From positions 7,727-41,373 of the forward strand of contig DAFX01000009.1 in the NCBI GenBank assembly GCA_002495535.1: 33,647 bases of DNA. The letters run 5' to 3'. The notes under the pieces are model-generated. The model ran no database searches, had not been told where the DNA came from, and saw only the letters and a list, made by a program, of their open reading frames with translations. Positions 7,563 to 17,500 of the stretch are shown here, one piece after another (the first letter of the stretch is position 1; each line of letters opens with the position of its first letter). Origin of the DNA: Euryarchaeota archaeon UBA433. GTDB lineage: Archaea > Thermoplasmatota > Poseidoniia > Poseidoniales > Poseidoniaceae. A program made the translations under genes and the position numbers.

Positions 7563-8774
7563 ATGACACGTGGTCAAATTCCTGTCGCTGCTCGTGCTTC
7601 TGGTATCGAGTATGCCATTCGGGATGTTGTCGTTCCCGCAACTAAATTAGAGGCGGAAGGGCATACGATCCTCAAACTCAACATCGGCGATCCAATCGCC
7701 TACCCGGGCCTTCCAACTCCTGAACATATGGTTGAAGCCTATGTGAAGGCTCTCCGTGACGGCCATAATGGGTACTCTCCCTCCTATGGATTGCCAGCTT
7801 TGCGTGATGCGATTGCTAAGGATGAACAACGCAAAGGTTGGCCAGCCACATCAGATGATATCTATGTGTGCCATGGAGTCACCGAGGCGTTGCAGATTCT
7901 GTTCGCATCCGTTCTTTGCGAAGGCGATACCGTGTTGGCGCCAGGTCCTCACTACCCCCCTTACATGGCCTATCCACAAATGTATGGCGCAACCACGGTC
8001 GAATACAGACTGCAACCGGATAATGGTTGGCGACTTGATCTGGATGACATCAAAGCGAAAATGGACGATTCAGTACGTTTGTTGGTGCTGATCAACCCAA
8101 ATAACCCGTGTGGGAGCGTGGCCAGTGCAAGAGAAATCCATCAAGTTCTTGAGATCGCTCGAGACTATCCCAATTGCATTGTGGTTGCAGATGAGATCTA
8201 TGACGGTCTGGATTTTACCGGTGAGCACGCAAGTGTTGCAAGCTGTTCCAATGAGGTTCCAGTCGTCGCCCTAAATGGCGTTTCCAAGGTCTACTATGCA
8301 CCGGGGTGGAGAATTGGGTACATGGCACTTCACGATCCTCAACAGAGGTTGCTTTTGGTCCGAGATGGCATTGAACGCATGCTCAGGTCTCGATTGTGCG
8401 CCTCTACACCCGCCCAACTTGGCTACCTCGCAGGACTTGAGGGTGATCGCTCATGGATGGAAGGGTATGCAGCACGCGTCGTTGAACAGCGAAATATATG
8501 CGTAGAACGAATCAATGGGATTGATGGTCTTGAAGTCCAATCCTCTGGAGGTGCGTTTTACATGTTTGTCAAACTCACCGATGAAAAATGGGCGCAAGAC
8601 GACAAACAGTTTGTGCTTGATTTGTTGCATGAAGAGCATGTCCTGGTCGTCCATGGCAGCGGTTTTTCACCCGAACTTGGCCGCGGTCATTTTAGGATCG
8701 TTTACCTGCCGAGCACTAAAGTTCTCAACGATGCCTTTGACCGAATTGAGCGGTTCTTAATCCGCCACCGTTGA
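7563..8774 (+). CDS. PLP-dependent aminotransferase, alanine aminotransferase-like
   Basis: Fold-type I aminotransferase of 403 residues. The Schiff-base lysine is Lys242 in LNGVSKVYYAPGWRIGYM. The cofactor-binding sites INPNNPCG and VADEIYDGLDF and the carboxylate-binding Arg in GRGHFRIVYLP are present. Overall organisation, including LKLNIGDP near the start, RLCASTPAQ, and DDKQFVLDLLHEEHVLVVHG, resembles the AlaA/AlaT alanine transaminase group more than aspartate transaminases, so alanine-pyruvate interconversion with 2-oxoglutarate/glutamate is the best guess. GGAAGGAG lies ten bases before the ATG. It is 45 bases downstream of the EVE gene and may share its transcript. Confidence 0.92.
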   Translation: MTRGQIPVAARASGIEYAIRDVVVPATKLEAEGHTILKLNIGDPIAYPGLPTPEHMVEAYVKALRDGHNGYSPSYGLPALRDAIAKDEQRKGWPATSDDIYVCHGVTEALQILFASVLCEGDTVLAPGPHYPPYMAYPQMYGATTVEYRLQPDNGWRLDLDDIKAKMDDSVRLLVLINPNNPCGSVASAREIHQVLEIARDYPNCIVVADEIYDGLDFTGEHASVASCSNEVPVVALNGVSKVYYAPGWRIGYMALHDPQQRLLLVRDGIERMLRSRLCASTPAQLGYLAGLEGDRSWMEGYAARVVEQRNICVERINGIDGLEVQSSGGAFYMFVKLTDEKWAQDDKQFVLDLLHEEHVLVVHGSGFSPELGRGHFRIVYLPSTKVLNDAFDRIERFLIRHR

Positions 8775-8821
8775 TGTCATGTCGCCGATGAATTGATGTC
8801 CAAGAGAATTGAGGCCCACAT

Positions 8822-11800
8822 ATGCTTGCACAGGTCCGTAAGTTGCGTCTTGCATTTTTTGCAAGCCTCTTGGCCCTTCTTGCAGTCCCCCAAGTTTCTG
8901 CAGCAGAAGTTGCGGATGTGTCCGATTTTAAGTTGGAATACTTCTATCCCGTGCTCGTTGCTTTTGCAATTGCTATCCCAGTGTGGCGTTGGTTCATTCC
9001 AAACCAACTTGCAAACTTACAAGTTGCTTTTGAGATTGATGACGATCTGTACGAAGTTCACCGAATTACGAAGGACGTAGATGATGCTCGTGCCCTGCTC
9101 CAAGAAGGCGGAACTGCTTACGGAATCGGTTTGTACGTCATGGGCATGACTGGCGTTTTGCTTTTGATCACTGAATTGTTGTTCAATCCTGAAGTCTACT
9201 ACCTTCCTGACTTGTTCCTTATTGCCGTCTTGGTTATCATTCCTGTTTTCATTTCTCCATGGGAAACTCTGAACGCTCAACTGGTCGGCACACGAAAAGG
9301 AAGTTCCCAGAGCAAGATCTATGTAAAACTCGTTCGCCGAATGACGACCCTGCTCATTCTTCTCGGAATGACATTCGCTGTAGTGCTCTATGGAAGTTCT
9401 CAATCCTCGGGACCTGCTTTTATTCAACCCATATGGGTGGCAGCAGCCCTGCTGACTTTCATGGCCCCAACGATTTTTGCGTACGGCCGCATTATGGGTG
9501 CGTCATGGAATATGATTTTGATCAACAAGTGGCGAACCGCCAATGGACGGCCCAATCCAATTGATCCTGACAAGCCGAAATTTGTCAATCGTCTGTTCTC
9601 CCTGCTCTTGGTTGTGTTCTTAATTACCATGCCAATCACTGCACTGAACGGTATTATCACAGTTTATCATATCCTTTTCAACGATGTCCCAGAAGAAAAG
9701 GCTTTCCTGATTCTCAACTACGGAGGTGTGCTTGGCTACATGGTGTTCGAGCGGGTCGACATTATTGCTCAAATTCTGTTTGAATGGCAGTTCATCAAGG
9801 AACTACCCCAGTTTTTATCGCTTTACCTCTCACTTAACATTGCCATTGTCGGCCTTGCCTTCATTTTTGAACTGACACGGAACTTAGTGCTCGGGGGGCA
9901 GTCCTTCGGTGGGCTGTTCGGGGTTACCCTCGACACGCCCCGTGAGATTCGAACTGAAGTTGAGGCGCAATCAAGGCAATTGACCTTTGCTTTCGCAGGA
10001 TTTTCGGGTTATACAGTCTTGCTGTTGATCCTTGTTTGCTACAAAGAATTTGGTTCCTTAATGCCTTACACTGAACTGCTGGAGGCCGATCGTTTCGGCT
10101 TTGACGAGCGGGCACGCCTCGAAGCAACGTGGATGTTTATCGCTCTGGGGCAAGCTGTTTTCCTCTTTACTTGGGCGCTTTCCATTATCCGATTCCGCTC
10201 TCTGAGGTCCCTACGATTTGATCTAAATCCGGATGAACGACGAGAGGGTGCAGTCAAGTTCGCAGAAGGGGATTGGATGCGCACCCTTGTCGAAGAGGCT
10301 GCAATATCCGAGGATATTGATTCACTCATACAGTTCCAGCGTCGTTCCCTCGAAGGGGACCCCTCCTTGATTCGGCATGAAAAAGCTAGAGCCCACATGT
10401 GGGAGTTGGCTCTGAGAGGACTGTGGCCCAAAGCCATTGAAGAAGCAAAGAAAGTTCTTGCCCAAGCAGGTGGTGACGACGATATTTGTCGAATGATCAT
10501 TGCCACTGGCCACATGGCATCCCGGCGGTTGGACGCTGCCAGAGAAGCATTGCACGGATTGCAACAGCCTGAGGGCTACGATGAACCTGAACTTTTGGCC
10601 TTTGTCTGTGAATGGCTCGACCCCTGGCAAGGCAAGGTGGAGGAAGATGATTTCTGGGATTGGGAGAACAACTCATGCATCGACCATCTCCAAATTCTAA
10701 TGCGCATGCTTCGGGGTTGGCAACCATCTCCAAACGATCAATCGATTCACAGCGATCGCCTCACCCGTGTCGCCAAATTGTCCATGGTCAGCTTAATGCG
10801 TGCGCAACGACGTCACGCTGAGGCACTGGAACTTTCACTGCAACTTGTCCGTGCCGATCCCCTCGGTGTTCGCCCTAGGCTAGCTGTTGCGTTGTGTCTT
10901 GTCGACAAAGGCGACTGGCATAGTGCCCGGTCCATCTTGTCTGAACTCAAGGTGAGCGATGGACAAGACCCTCGTGTTTTGTCGCTTGCAGCGATTCTTG
11001 GCCAATCCGTTGATGAGGAGGAGATGGAAGTTGCATTGGCTGTCGCCAAGGGCAAGAAAGTACGTCAGTGGATCAACGATGCTCCAGTGAATGCAGTAGC
11101 GGGCTTGGTCGTCAAGGGTGGAATGGATGAAGCCATCAACGCCAATGTTCTCATCGCTGCTCATGAAGCCACCCGTCGAGGTATGCCTCCCCGCTTTACT
11201 TTTGGGTGGCTCAGTGTTGTTTACAATTACCTTGTTCTCTTCCCTCTATGGATCGTTATGGCCATATTTGTCAATGGTGAACAGGGTCAAATGGCGGGGA
11301 TTCTAGTTTTGGTTACGCTCCTGCTCCTGCACATCGCATCGCGAAGGTTTTCTCGACAACAACGTCGCGTCATTCGACATCGTGATCAAAAAGCAATGGT
11401 CGCTTATGCTCGTCGAATGAAACGATTCAAAGTGAGCCCAGAACGTGGGAATATTCCAGTTGGTACGCATCTTCTCCTTTCTGGAATGTTGGTCACCGTG
11501 AACGGTGTTGTTCTTGATATTGGCCTGCCTGCTTGGCTCAGTGTGCGCTTGCCCAAGGACACAGATAAGGCCGTAAAATCCCGGTTAAAGCGGCAATCAA
11601 AATCCATTTCTAAATCTCGACCTCCACGTTTGCAACCACTCGGTGACGGTTGGTGGTTGAAACGTCCGAAAGAAGAAGGTGCAGACATTCCAGCACTCGA
11701 GCGGCTGATTGGCCAATCCGCTTACAGGGGGCGCCAACAATACCTCGCGAAGAAGAAAGGCTCCTCGATTCCTCGGTCAAAACGCCAGAACACCAGCGCA

Positions 11801-11980
11801 TCATCTGCGGTCACCAATCTCAATCTAGGAAAGCGAGAAATTCCGACCCATACACGAGTTTCAGAACGCGTTCAATCGCGTCCTCCTTCGTCAAACATCA
11901 CGGTTGGTTCAAAGCAAACTGGTCCGAATGTTCGCCCAGAACCAAGGCCCCAACAAGACGATTCGATTGACTTTAGTTGA
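8822..11980 (+). CDS. Large polytopic membrane protein with a helical-repeat cytosolic domain, function unknown
   Basis: A 1052-residue protein that I do not recognise. It opens with a signal-peptide-like stretch (basic MLAQVRKLR, hydrophobic core, VSAAEV). About ten hydrophobic segments follow up to residue 455. A soluble region from about 460 to 790 is rich in Ala/Leu helices with spacing reminiscent of TPR repeats, for example LALRGLWPKAIEEAKKVL and AEALELSLQLVRADPLG. Two further TM helices lie near 793-815 and 820-838, and a basic, Ser/Pro-rich, probably disordered tail runs to the end. TPR-type domains usually mediate protein contacts, so a membrane-bound assembly scaffold is a reasonable inference only. 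GAGG about eight bases upstream supports the ATG. It follows the aminotransferase by 47 bases and precedes glyA by 59. Confidence 0.82.
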   Translation: MLAQVRKLRLAFFASLLALLAVPQVSAAEVADVSDFKLEYFYPVLVAFAIAIPVWRWFIPNQLANLQVAFEIDDDLYEVHRITKDVDDARALLQEGGTAYGIGLYVMGMTGVLLLITELLFNPEVYYLPDLFLIAVLVIIPVFISPWETLNAQLVGTRKGSSQSKIYVKLVRRMTTLLILLGMTFAVVLYGSSQSSGPAFIQPIWVAAALLTFMAPTIFAYGRIMGASWNMILINKWRTANGRPNPIDPDKPKFVNRLFSLLLVVFLITMPITALNGIITVYHILFNDVPEEKAFLILNYGGVLGYMVFERVDIIAQILFEWQFIKELPQFLSLYLSLNIAIVGLAFIFELTRNLVLGGQSFGGLFGVTLDTPREIRTEVEAQSRQLTFAFAGFSGYTVLLLILVCYKEFGSLMPYTELLEADRFGFDERARLEATWMFIALGQAVFLFTWALSIIRFRSLRSLRFDLNPDERREGAVKFAEGDWMRTLVEEAAISEDIDSLIQFQRRSLEGDPSLIRHEKARAHMWELALRGLWPKAIEEAKKVLAQAGGDDDICRMIIATGHMASRRLDAAREALHGLQQPEGYDEPELLAFVCEWLDPWQGKVEEDDFWDWENNSCIDHLQILMRMLRGWQPSPNDQSIHSDRLTRVAKLSMVSLMRAQRRHAEALELSLQLVRADPLGVRPRLAVALCLVDKGDWHSARSILSELKVSDGQDPRVLSLAAILGQSVDEEEMEVALAVAKGKKVRQWINDAPVNAVAGLVVKGGMDEAINANVLIAAHEATRRGMPPRFTFGWLSVVYNYLVLFPLWIVMAIFVNGEQGQMAGILVLVTLLLLHIASRRFSRQQRRVIRHRDQKAMVAYARRMKRFKVSPERGNIPVGTHLLLSGMLVTVNGVVLDIGLPAWLSVRLPKDTDKAVKSRLKRQSKSISKSRPPRLQPLGDGWWLKRPKEEGADIPALERLIGQSAYRGRQQYLAKKKGSSIPRSKRQNTSASSAVTNLNLGKREIPTHTRVSERVQSRPPSSNITVGSKQTGPNVRPEPRPQQDDSIDFS

Positions 11981-12039
11981 ATCGCGATGCAGAGTCGAGT
12001 CTACAATGAGTTCAAAGACCTTCCATTGAATGGGAAAGT

Positions 12040-13353
12040 ATGTCGAGAGAGCGTGGCACATGGTCTCCATCAGCCTCTACCTTAAACAAGGCAAAAGCAG
12101 TAATGTCCGCCGCTGAAATGAGCGGAAATCTGTACCGGAACGGATTAGGCATGATCGCTTCAGAAAATATTGTCTCACCTATGGTCCAAAAAATTGTAGC
12201 AAGTGACCTTCATGGCCGCTATGCGGAAGGCCTTCCAGGAAAACGCTACTATCAAGGATGCGACGACTTCGACACCATCGAGAGCGCTGGTATTGAACTG
12301 GCTCGCTCCGTCTTCAACGCACCGTTTGCAAACATTCAGTCCACATCTGGTACGGTTTCCAACATTGGTGCGCTGAAAGCCCTTGCCAAACCAGGTGACG
12401 AAATCACAGCGGTTTCCACTGCGGACGGAGGCCACATCTCTCACGCTCGAATGGGCGCTGTTGGTTTGCGAGACCTCAACCTCTCGACCTATCCATGGAA
12501 CGAAGAGCGGATGGAACCTGATATTGACGGAGCATGTGATTTAATTCGTTCAGTACAACCAAAAGTGGCTTTGATTGGTCAGTCTGTGTTCCTCTTTCCA
12601 ACACCGCTCAAAGAAATTGCAGACGCTGCCCATGAGGTCGGTGCCAAGGTCATGTACGATGGAGCCCATGTGCTCGGATTGATTGCAGGTGGTGTGTTTC
12701 AAGATCCACTCCGTGAGGGTGCAGATGTGATGACTGGATCATCGCATAAGACGTTCCCAGGACCACAAGGTGGATTCTTACTCTCAAGCAGTGAAGACCC
12801 AACCTTCCAAAAGAAACTCAACAACGCTATTTTCCCCGGAGTGTGCTCATCATACCATTTGCATCACGTCGCTGGAAAGGTGATTGCATTAGCCGAATTT
12901 GAAGAATACGGTGAATCATATGCTAAAGATATCGTAAAAAATGCGCGGCATTTTGCACAAGCACTTGCAGCAGAAGGGTTCGATGTCCTCGCTGAATCAC
13001 GTGGCTACACTGCCTCACACCAAGTCCTAACGAGGCACGGTAGCACAGATTCGGGCGCAGGAGCAAAAGCGGCTCAATTGCTTGAAGACGCTGGTATAAT
13101 CACCAACATGAACATGCTTCCAGGTGATACCAAAGCATTGACTCCATCAGGTCTACGTTTGGGTGTGCAGGAACTCACTCGCGTCGGCATGGGGGCACTC
13201 GAGATGGAAGAGGTTGCTCGATTGTACGCACGTGTTCTCATTCAAGGAGAAGATCCAAGCCAAGTCAAAAAGGACGTTTCAGAACTCAAATCAAATTTCC
13301 AAATCATTCGTTATTGCTTCAACGATGAAGAGCAAAATGGATACCTGCTCTGA
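12040..13353 (+). CDS. glyA: Serine hydroxymethyltransferase (archaeal type)
   Basis: PLP enzyme interconverting serine and glycine and transferring the one-carbon unit to a tetrahydropterin or tetrahydrofolate carrier. At 437 residues it is of normal length. The PLP lysine is Lys237 in GSSHKTFPGPQGG. MIASENIVSP near the start, GRYAEGLPGKRYYQGCDD, the VMYDGAHVLGLIAGG cofactor block and the C-terminal TPSGLRLGVQELTR are all SHMT signatures. The substrate-contacting residues in these blocks look intact. The shape of the C-terminus is closer to archaeal SHMTs than to bacterial GlyA. An unknown gene starts ten bases after the stop, with its ribosome site overlapping the glyA stop codon, so the two are probably translated together. 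Confidence 0.95.
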   Translation: MSRERGTWSPSASTLNKAKAVMSAAEMSGNLYRNGLGMIASENIVSPMVQKIVASDLHGRYAEGLPGKRYYQGCDDFDTIESAGIELARSVFNAPFANIQSTSGTVSNIGALKALAKPGDEITAVSTADGGHISHARMGAVGLRDLNLSTYPWNEERMEPDIDGACDLIRSVQPKVALIGQSVFLFPTPLKEIADAAHEVGAKVMYDGAHVLGLIAGGVFQDPLREGADVMTGSSHKTFPGPQGGFLLSSSEDPTFQKKLNNAIFPGVCSSYHLHHVAGKVIALAEFEEYGESYAKDIVKNARHFAQALAAEGFDVLAESRGYTASHQVLTRHGSTDSGAGAKAAQLLEDAGIITNMNMLPGDTKALTPSGLRLGVQELTRVGMGALEMEEVARLYARVLIQGEDPSQVKKDVSELKSNFQIIRYCFNDEEQNGYLL

Positions 13354-13362
13354 GGGAAAAAT

Positions 13363-14427
13363 ATGGAGCCGACTGGTGGCCTATCCGCACAAAATCAAGC
13401 TGTGCTCTCGCTCCTCAAGGACGAATTCAATTTCCAAAATGGTTTCATCATGGACATGAATGGGCGTCCTTGGATCATGTGGCACACGACAGACCTCTAT
13501 GCGTGGTGGCATTCGTTTGAAGAGCAATGCCAAACCCCACTTGGGAGAAAATTGATGAATGCTTGTGCCGATCAAGAAGAATTTTTCTTGCATCGACAAG
13601 GGACATTGAACAAAGGTTGGTGGAGAAGGAAGAAAACTCAACAGGAAGCCATTGATGCACGATGGTCCAAGTATGGTTGGGGTTCTTTGTCAATCGAAAA
13701 GGAAACTGCAACCTCCCTCCTCTTCGCTCCAATGGTTGGGGGGCTTGCGCTTGCTGCGCATGAAGCCATTTCCCAACATCGAAAGAAATTGCAGTGGAAC
13801 CAAGTGAACTCAAAGATGATTCGTTTTGAGTTAAGTGAATCTTCGACTGTCTTACCTCCTGCGCCCGAACCTCCGAATCTCCCTTGGTGTTCAGCAACAA
13901 CGACCGGCCTCATTGTACCTCCAGTGTTTGAGGAAATGACGGCCGGTGAGTGTGAACTTTACCTTGATGGTGAATCAGTTTGTATGTTTCCAGTGGACGC
14001 TTTTACACGATTGTTCCATACCTGCAGAGCCTACCAAATCACAGTTTCAATGGAGCAACAGGAGGCGTGGTTGACACCTCAACTGACCGATGGAGATCGT
14101 TCCGTTTTTCTCATGGTGATCGCCTCCATGTCGGCTCTAGTGCAGCAGAGTGAGCGACCCATATACCTCGATGGGGCTGAAAGTTGGACCCAGCAACTTC
14201 ACCATTATCTTGGTCCGTTTGGGTGGGGCCTTCCCGTTTCAGCCGAGGCGATGGACTCTCCAGATGGAATGCGCTTCACTCTTCAATCGAGTGCTTCACT
14301 TCCATTTTTGGTTGGTTGGATCGTGGCTATGTGGGAGCGTGGCCACGGAAAAATGAGCAAATTCACCCTTCATCGTGAAGGGGAATCATGGACCTTGGAC
14401 ATCGAATCCCGGCTCGCCTACAACTAA
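13363..14427 (+). CDS. Conserved-looking unknown protein co-transcribed with glyA
   Basis: A 354-residue soluble protein that I cannot assign. It has no signal peptide, no long TM helix and no obvious catalytic motif. The N-terminal third is Trp-rich, with a GWWRRKKTQQ basic stretch followed by a KYGWGSLSIEKE strand, which loosely recalls V4R or PUA-like small-molecule sensor folds; this is a weak impression. The C-terminal half holds alternating helices and strands with several Trp residues. GAGGG six bases before the ATG overlaps the glyA stop codon, so it is probably coupled to glyA. The frame is open, codon use matches its neighbours, and an intergenic gap with repeats follows, which together support a real gene. 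Confidence 0.8.
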   Translation: MEPTGGLSAQNQAVLSLLKDEFNFQNGFIMDMNGRPWIMWHTTDLYAWWHSFEEQCQTPLGRKLMNACADQEEFFLHRQGTLNKGWWRRKKTQQEAIDARWSKYGWGSLSIEKETATSLLFAPMVGGLALAAHEAISQHRKKLQWNQVNSKMIRFELSESSTVLPPAPEPPNLPWCSATTTGLIVPPVFEEMTAGECELYLDGESVCMFPVDAFTRLFHTCRAYQITVSMEQQEAWLTPQLTDGDRSVFLMVIASMSALVQQSERPIYLDGAESWTQQLHHYLGPFGWGLPVSAEAMDSPDGMRFTLQSSASLPFLVGWIVAMWERGHGKMSKFTLHREGESWTLDIESRLAYN

Positions 14428-14479
14428 GGTGGAGTGGTACGGTTTTGTTTAATTTCATTGAAGCATTTACGCCCATCTA

Positions 14480-14498
14480 TGGTTAAGGACTATAACCA
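14480..14498. promoter_or_regulatory. Inverted repeat TGGTTA-N7-TAACCA upstream of the surface protein gene
   Basis: Perfect 6-base arms separated by AGGACTA, 46-64 bases before the start codon at 14544. A TTTAATTT at 14448-14455 could be the TATA element, which would put transcription start close to this repeat. It may be an operator or a 5' leader hairpin. The arms are short, so chance cannot be excluded. Confidence 0.4.
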
Positions 14499-14518
14499 CG
14501 ACATGGAGTCGGGAAACT

Positions 14519-14532
14519 TGCACAGATGTGCA
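14519..14532. promoter_or_regulatory. Inverted repeat TGCACA-GA-TGTGCA just before the surface protein start
   Basis: A second perfect repeat with 6-base arms and a 2-base spacer ends 11 bases before the start codon at 14544. In RNA it could partly mask the GGTG ribosome site between it and the start. As DNA it resembles a dimer-binding site. Two perfect inverted repeats within 53 bases make control of this promoter or leader more likely than either alone. Confidence 0.4.
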
Positions 14533-14543
14533 CGGTGTAATTT

Positions 14544-17500
14544 ATGTCGCTAAATCACAACCAAATGGCTTATGCTGCTATCGTTTCAACCTTGATTTTT
14601 GGTTCCATTTTCGTGGGGCTTTCCGGGTACTTCCAAACAAGTGAAAGTATCGGTGGGTTTGAGGCAGCTGCTGATGACGATCTCATCGGAGAAGGTACAT
14701 CTCTTGGTATTGCGATTGACACCGATAGTGATGGCCTGTCTGATGTTCTGGAAAACACCCAATATGGTACCGATCCTAACGATCCGGATACCGATAAGGA
14801 CGGAATGTCTGATGGTTGGGAAGTTGATCATGGTCTGAATCCACTGGATAATGGTGAATCTGAAGATTTACTTTCAGATCCGGGTGAAGCAGACACAGAC
14901 GATGCCAACATCGCAAACGAAACTGATTCATGGCCAGATCCAAGTCAAGGGCCAAACGGTGACCCTGACCGTGACGGTCTGATTAACAAAATCGAAGAAG
15001 AACTCGGTACAGACCCACAGCGGGCTGACACCGATAACGACGGGCTCAATGATCGCTGGGAATCCCTCTACACGATGACCGTCCAAACCCCCGGTGGCGA
15101 TGTAACACTGTTCAATCCACTCAATGGAAATTGGGATTGCCTGCTGCTTGACCAAGCCATGGAGGACACGCTTTCCACCCGCTACAATGGTGAAGGTGAC
15201 ATGGCTGACTGGGATGATCTAGCCAATTCGATTGGTGCTCACTCCTGCGACATGGTTCTGGACACCGACGATGACGGTCTTGCCAATTTTGAGGAAGAAG
15301 CATTTGGTACGAACCCGACCGCACGTGATTCGGACATGGACCTCATCGACGACATCATCGAAGTTTCCAACACGTCAATCGGACTTTTCACCGGTGTTGG
15401 CGAGGACTGTAACATTCCTTTGCTCGACCCAATCACACGTTCTGCTCCATTCCAAGACCAGGACCGCTCTTGGTTCATGCTCGACATGGACAACGACGGT
15501 TTGCTCAATGGTCCATCGGATTGGGACACAGATGGTGACGGCATGCCTGATGGTTTCGAATACTGCTACTCCAATGTGCTTGACCAGCCAAACAACAACG
15601 CTCTCGAGACCTTGAACCCTTCAAACGCCTCAGATGGGTACGGTGACTGGGACGAAGATGGAATGAACAACTATGAAGAATACCAAGTTGCCAACATTTT
15701 CGGTCCCACGAACTTCACTTCGCCTTGGCGAATGGACACCGATTTGGACGGCATGCCTGACGGATGGGAAGCATCCAATGGCCTCCATCCTCGTGATGGT
15801 GCAAATGGCGATTTAGACCCCGACCATGATGGGTGGGATGCAGATGGTGATGGTGGTGTGCGATACGAGACGCTCGAATACACTGCAGTCGTGATTGGCA
15901 TCGATGTTGTCGAAGATCAATGGGTCGATGCGAACTCAACGGTTGCACGCGCTCAAATCACACTCGCTGGTGGTAACAAGCAAACAGTCCCTATGATCGC
16001 ACCTGTCTCAGGGTATGTCTACGAGATTCACGTGTCCTTGGGTCAGGCTGTTGAGTCCCGTCTCTTCACTTGGATGGAAATCGTCGAGCCTGAAGAGCAA
16101 TTCACCAACTTGATGGAATACAACGCCCGAGACAGAGACGGAGACGGCATCATTGACGGCCGTTCAACTGACCCACTCAATCCTGACACCGATGGCGATG
16201 GGTTGCTAGATGGAATTGAAGTCATGGGCTGGGAAATCCTTGTTGTAAACAACGGCGTGGTTCGAACTTGGGTCACCTCAGATCCAGGACTGTTTGATAC
16301 CGATGAAGATGGTCTCTCGGATTACACTGAATTCGCAACGGTTTGTACCGGGGGCTCCAACGCATCCAATCCTGACACGGATGGCGACGGACTTGGCGAT
16401 CAATCAGAGGCGCTCGCAGGATTCTCCTGGGAGGGCGTTGCCTACTTCACCAGTCCCTGCATGTTTGACACGGACAACGATGGATTGGAAGATGGTGAAG
16501 AGGTCATTGCTGGAAAGGATAACTTCCTCACCCATGCCAACAACTCTGACACTGACAATGACAGCCTGATCGATGGCAATGAAGTGCTCTTTGTACCACG
16601 ACCGTTCCAGAATCCAACCAACCCACTGATCAATGACACCGATGGTGACAGCATGCTCGACGGTTGGGAAATGCAAGTCAAATCTGCTGAGGAAAATACC
16701 AATTCGCACAGCCTCTGGGTTGCCACATCCACGTGGGAACGACCTGGTTGCGTTGCATCCCAAAACAACGATTGTACAATGGAAGCTGGTGGCTATGTAT
16801 GGCAAAACAACCTCGGTGGTTTCGTGATTGAACCCAAGTTCCTTGTTTCAGAAATGAACATCACAGGGTTCTCTATGCCAGTCAATGACTTCTGTTCTTG
16901 CAACGGCCGTTGGGCCCTCGATCCTGCACTTGATTCGCTCCCGGATTACACCTTCGATATCGACAATGATTCACTTGCTAACGGTGCAGAAGCACCTGAT
17001 AAATGGAACACAAACCCTGTCGATGACGACACCGATTCGGACATGCTTCCGGACGGTTGGGAAGTGTACTATTCAGGTCTCGCTCTGGAAGCAGGACTGG
17101 TTGACAACGCTTCAGTGAGTGCATACGGCGCCCGTGGTGTGCTTGACCCATCGATGCCTGACAGCGATTTGGACGGCATTGAGGATGGTTATGAAGATCC
17201 TGATGACGACGGACTTAACCGTACTGGTCTCATCAAGAAGTACTGCCCTGGTTACAACGACACAACCAATTCGGAATGCAACATTGATCCTGATTCTCCA
17301 GATGGAAAGAAGTTCTATGACAACCTCGAGAATTACACGAACTTTGAAGAATTCCAAAACGGAACCAACCCAATCACGAACGACACCGACGGGGACGATT
17401 GGAATGATGGGCCTGAAGTGTACTATCAAGACCACGACAGTGACGGTATGGCAACCGGTTGGGAATTCCACTTCCAGCTTGATCCCGATGATGCAGCCGA

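Noticed and set aside
10066..10515. Minus-strand frame of 149 codons inside the large membrane protein gene
   Set aside because: Ser/Arg-rich shadow composition and no supporting signals.
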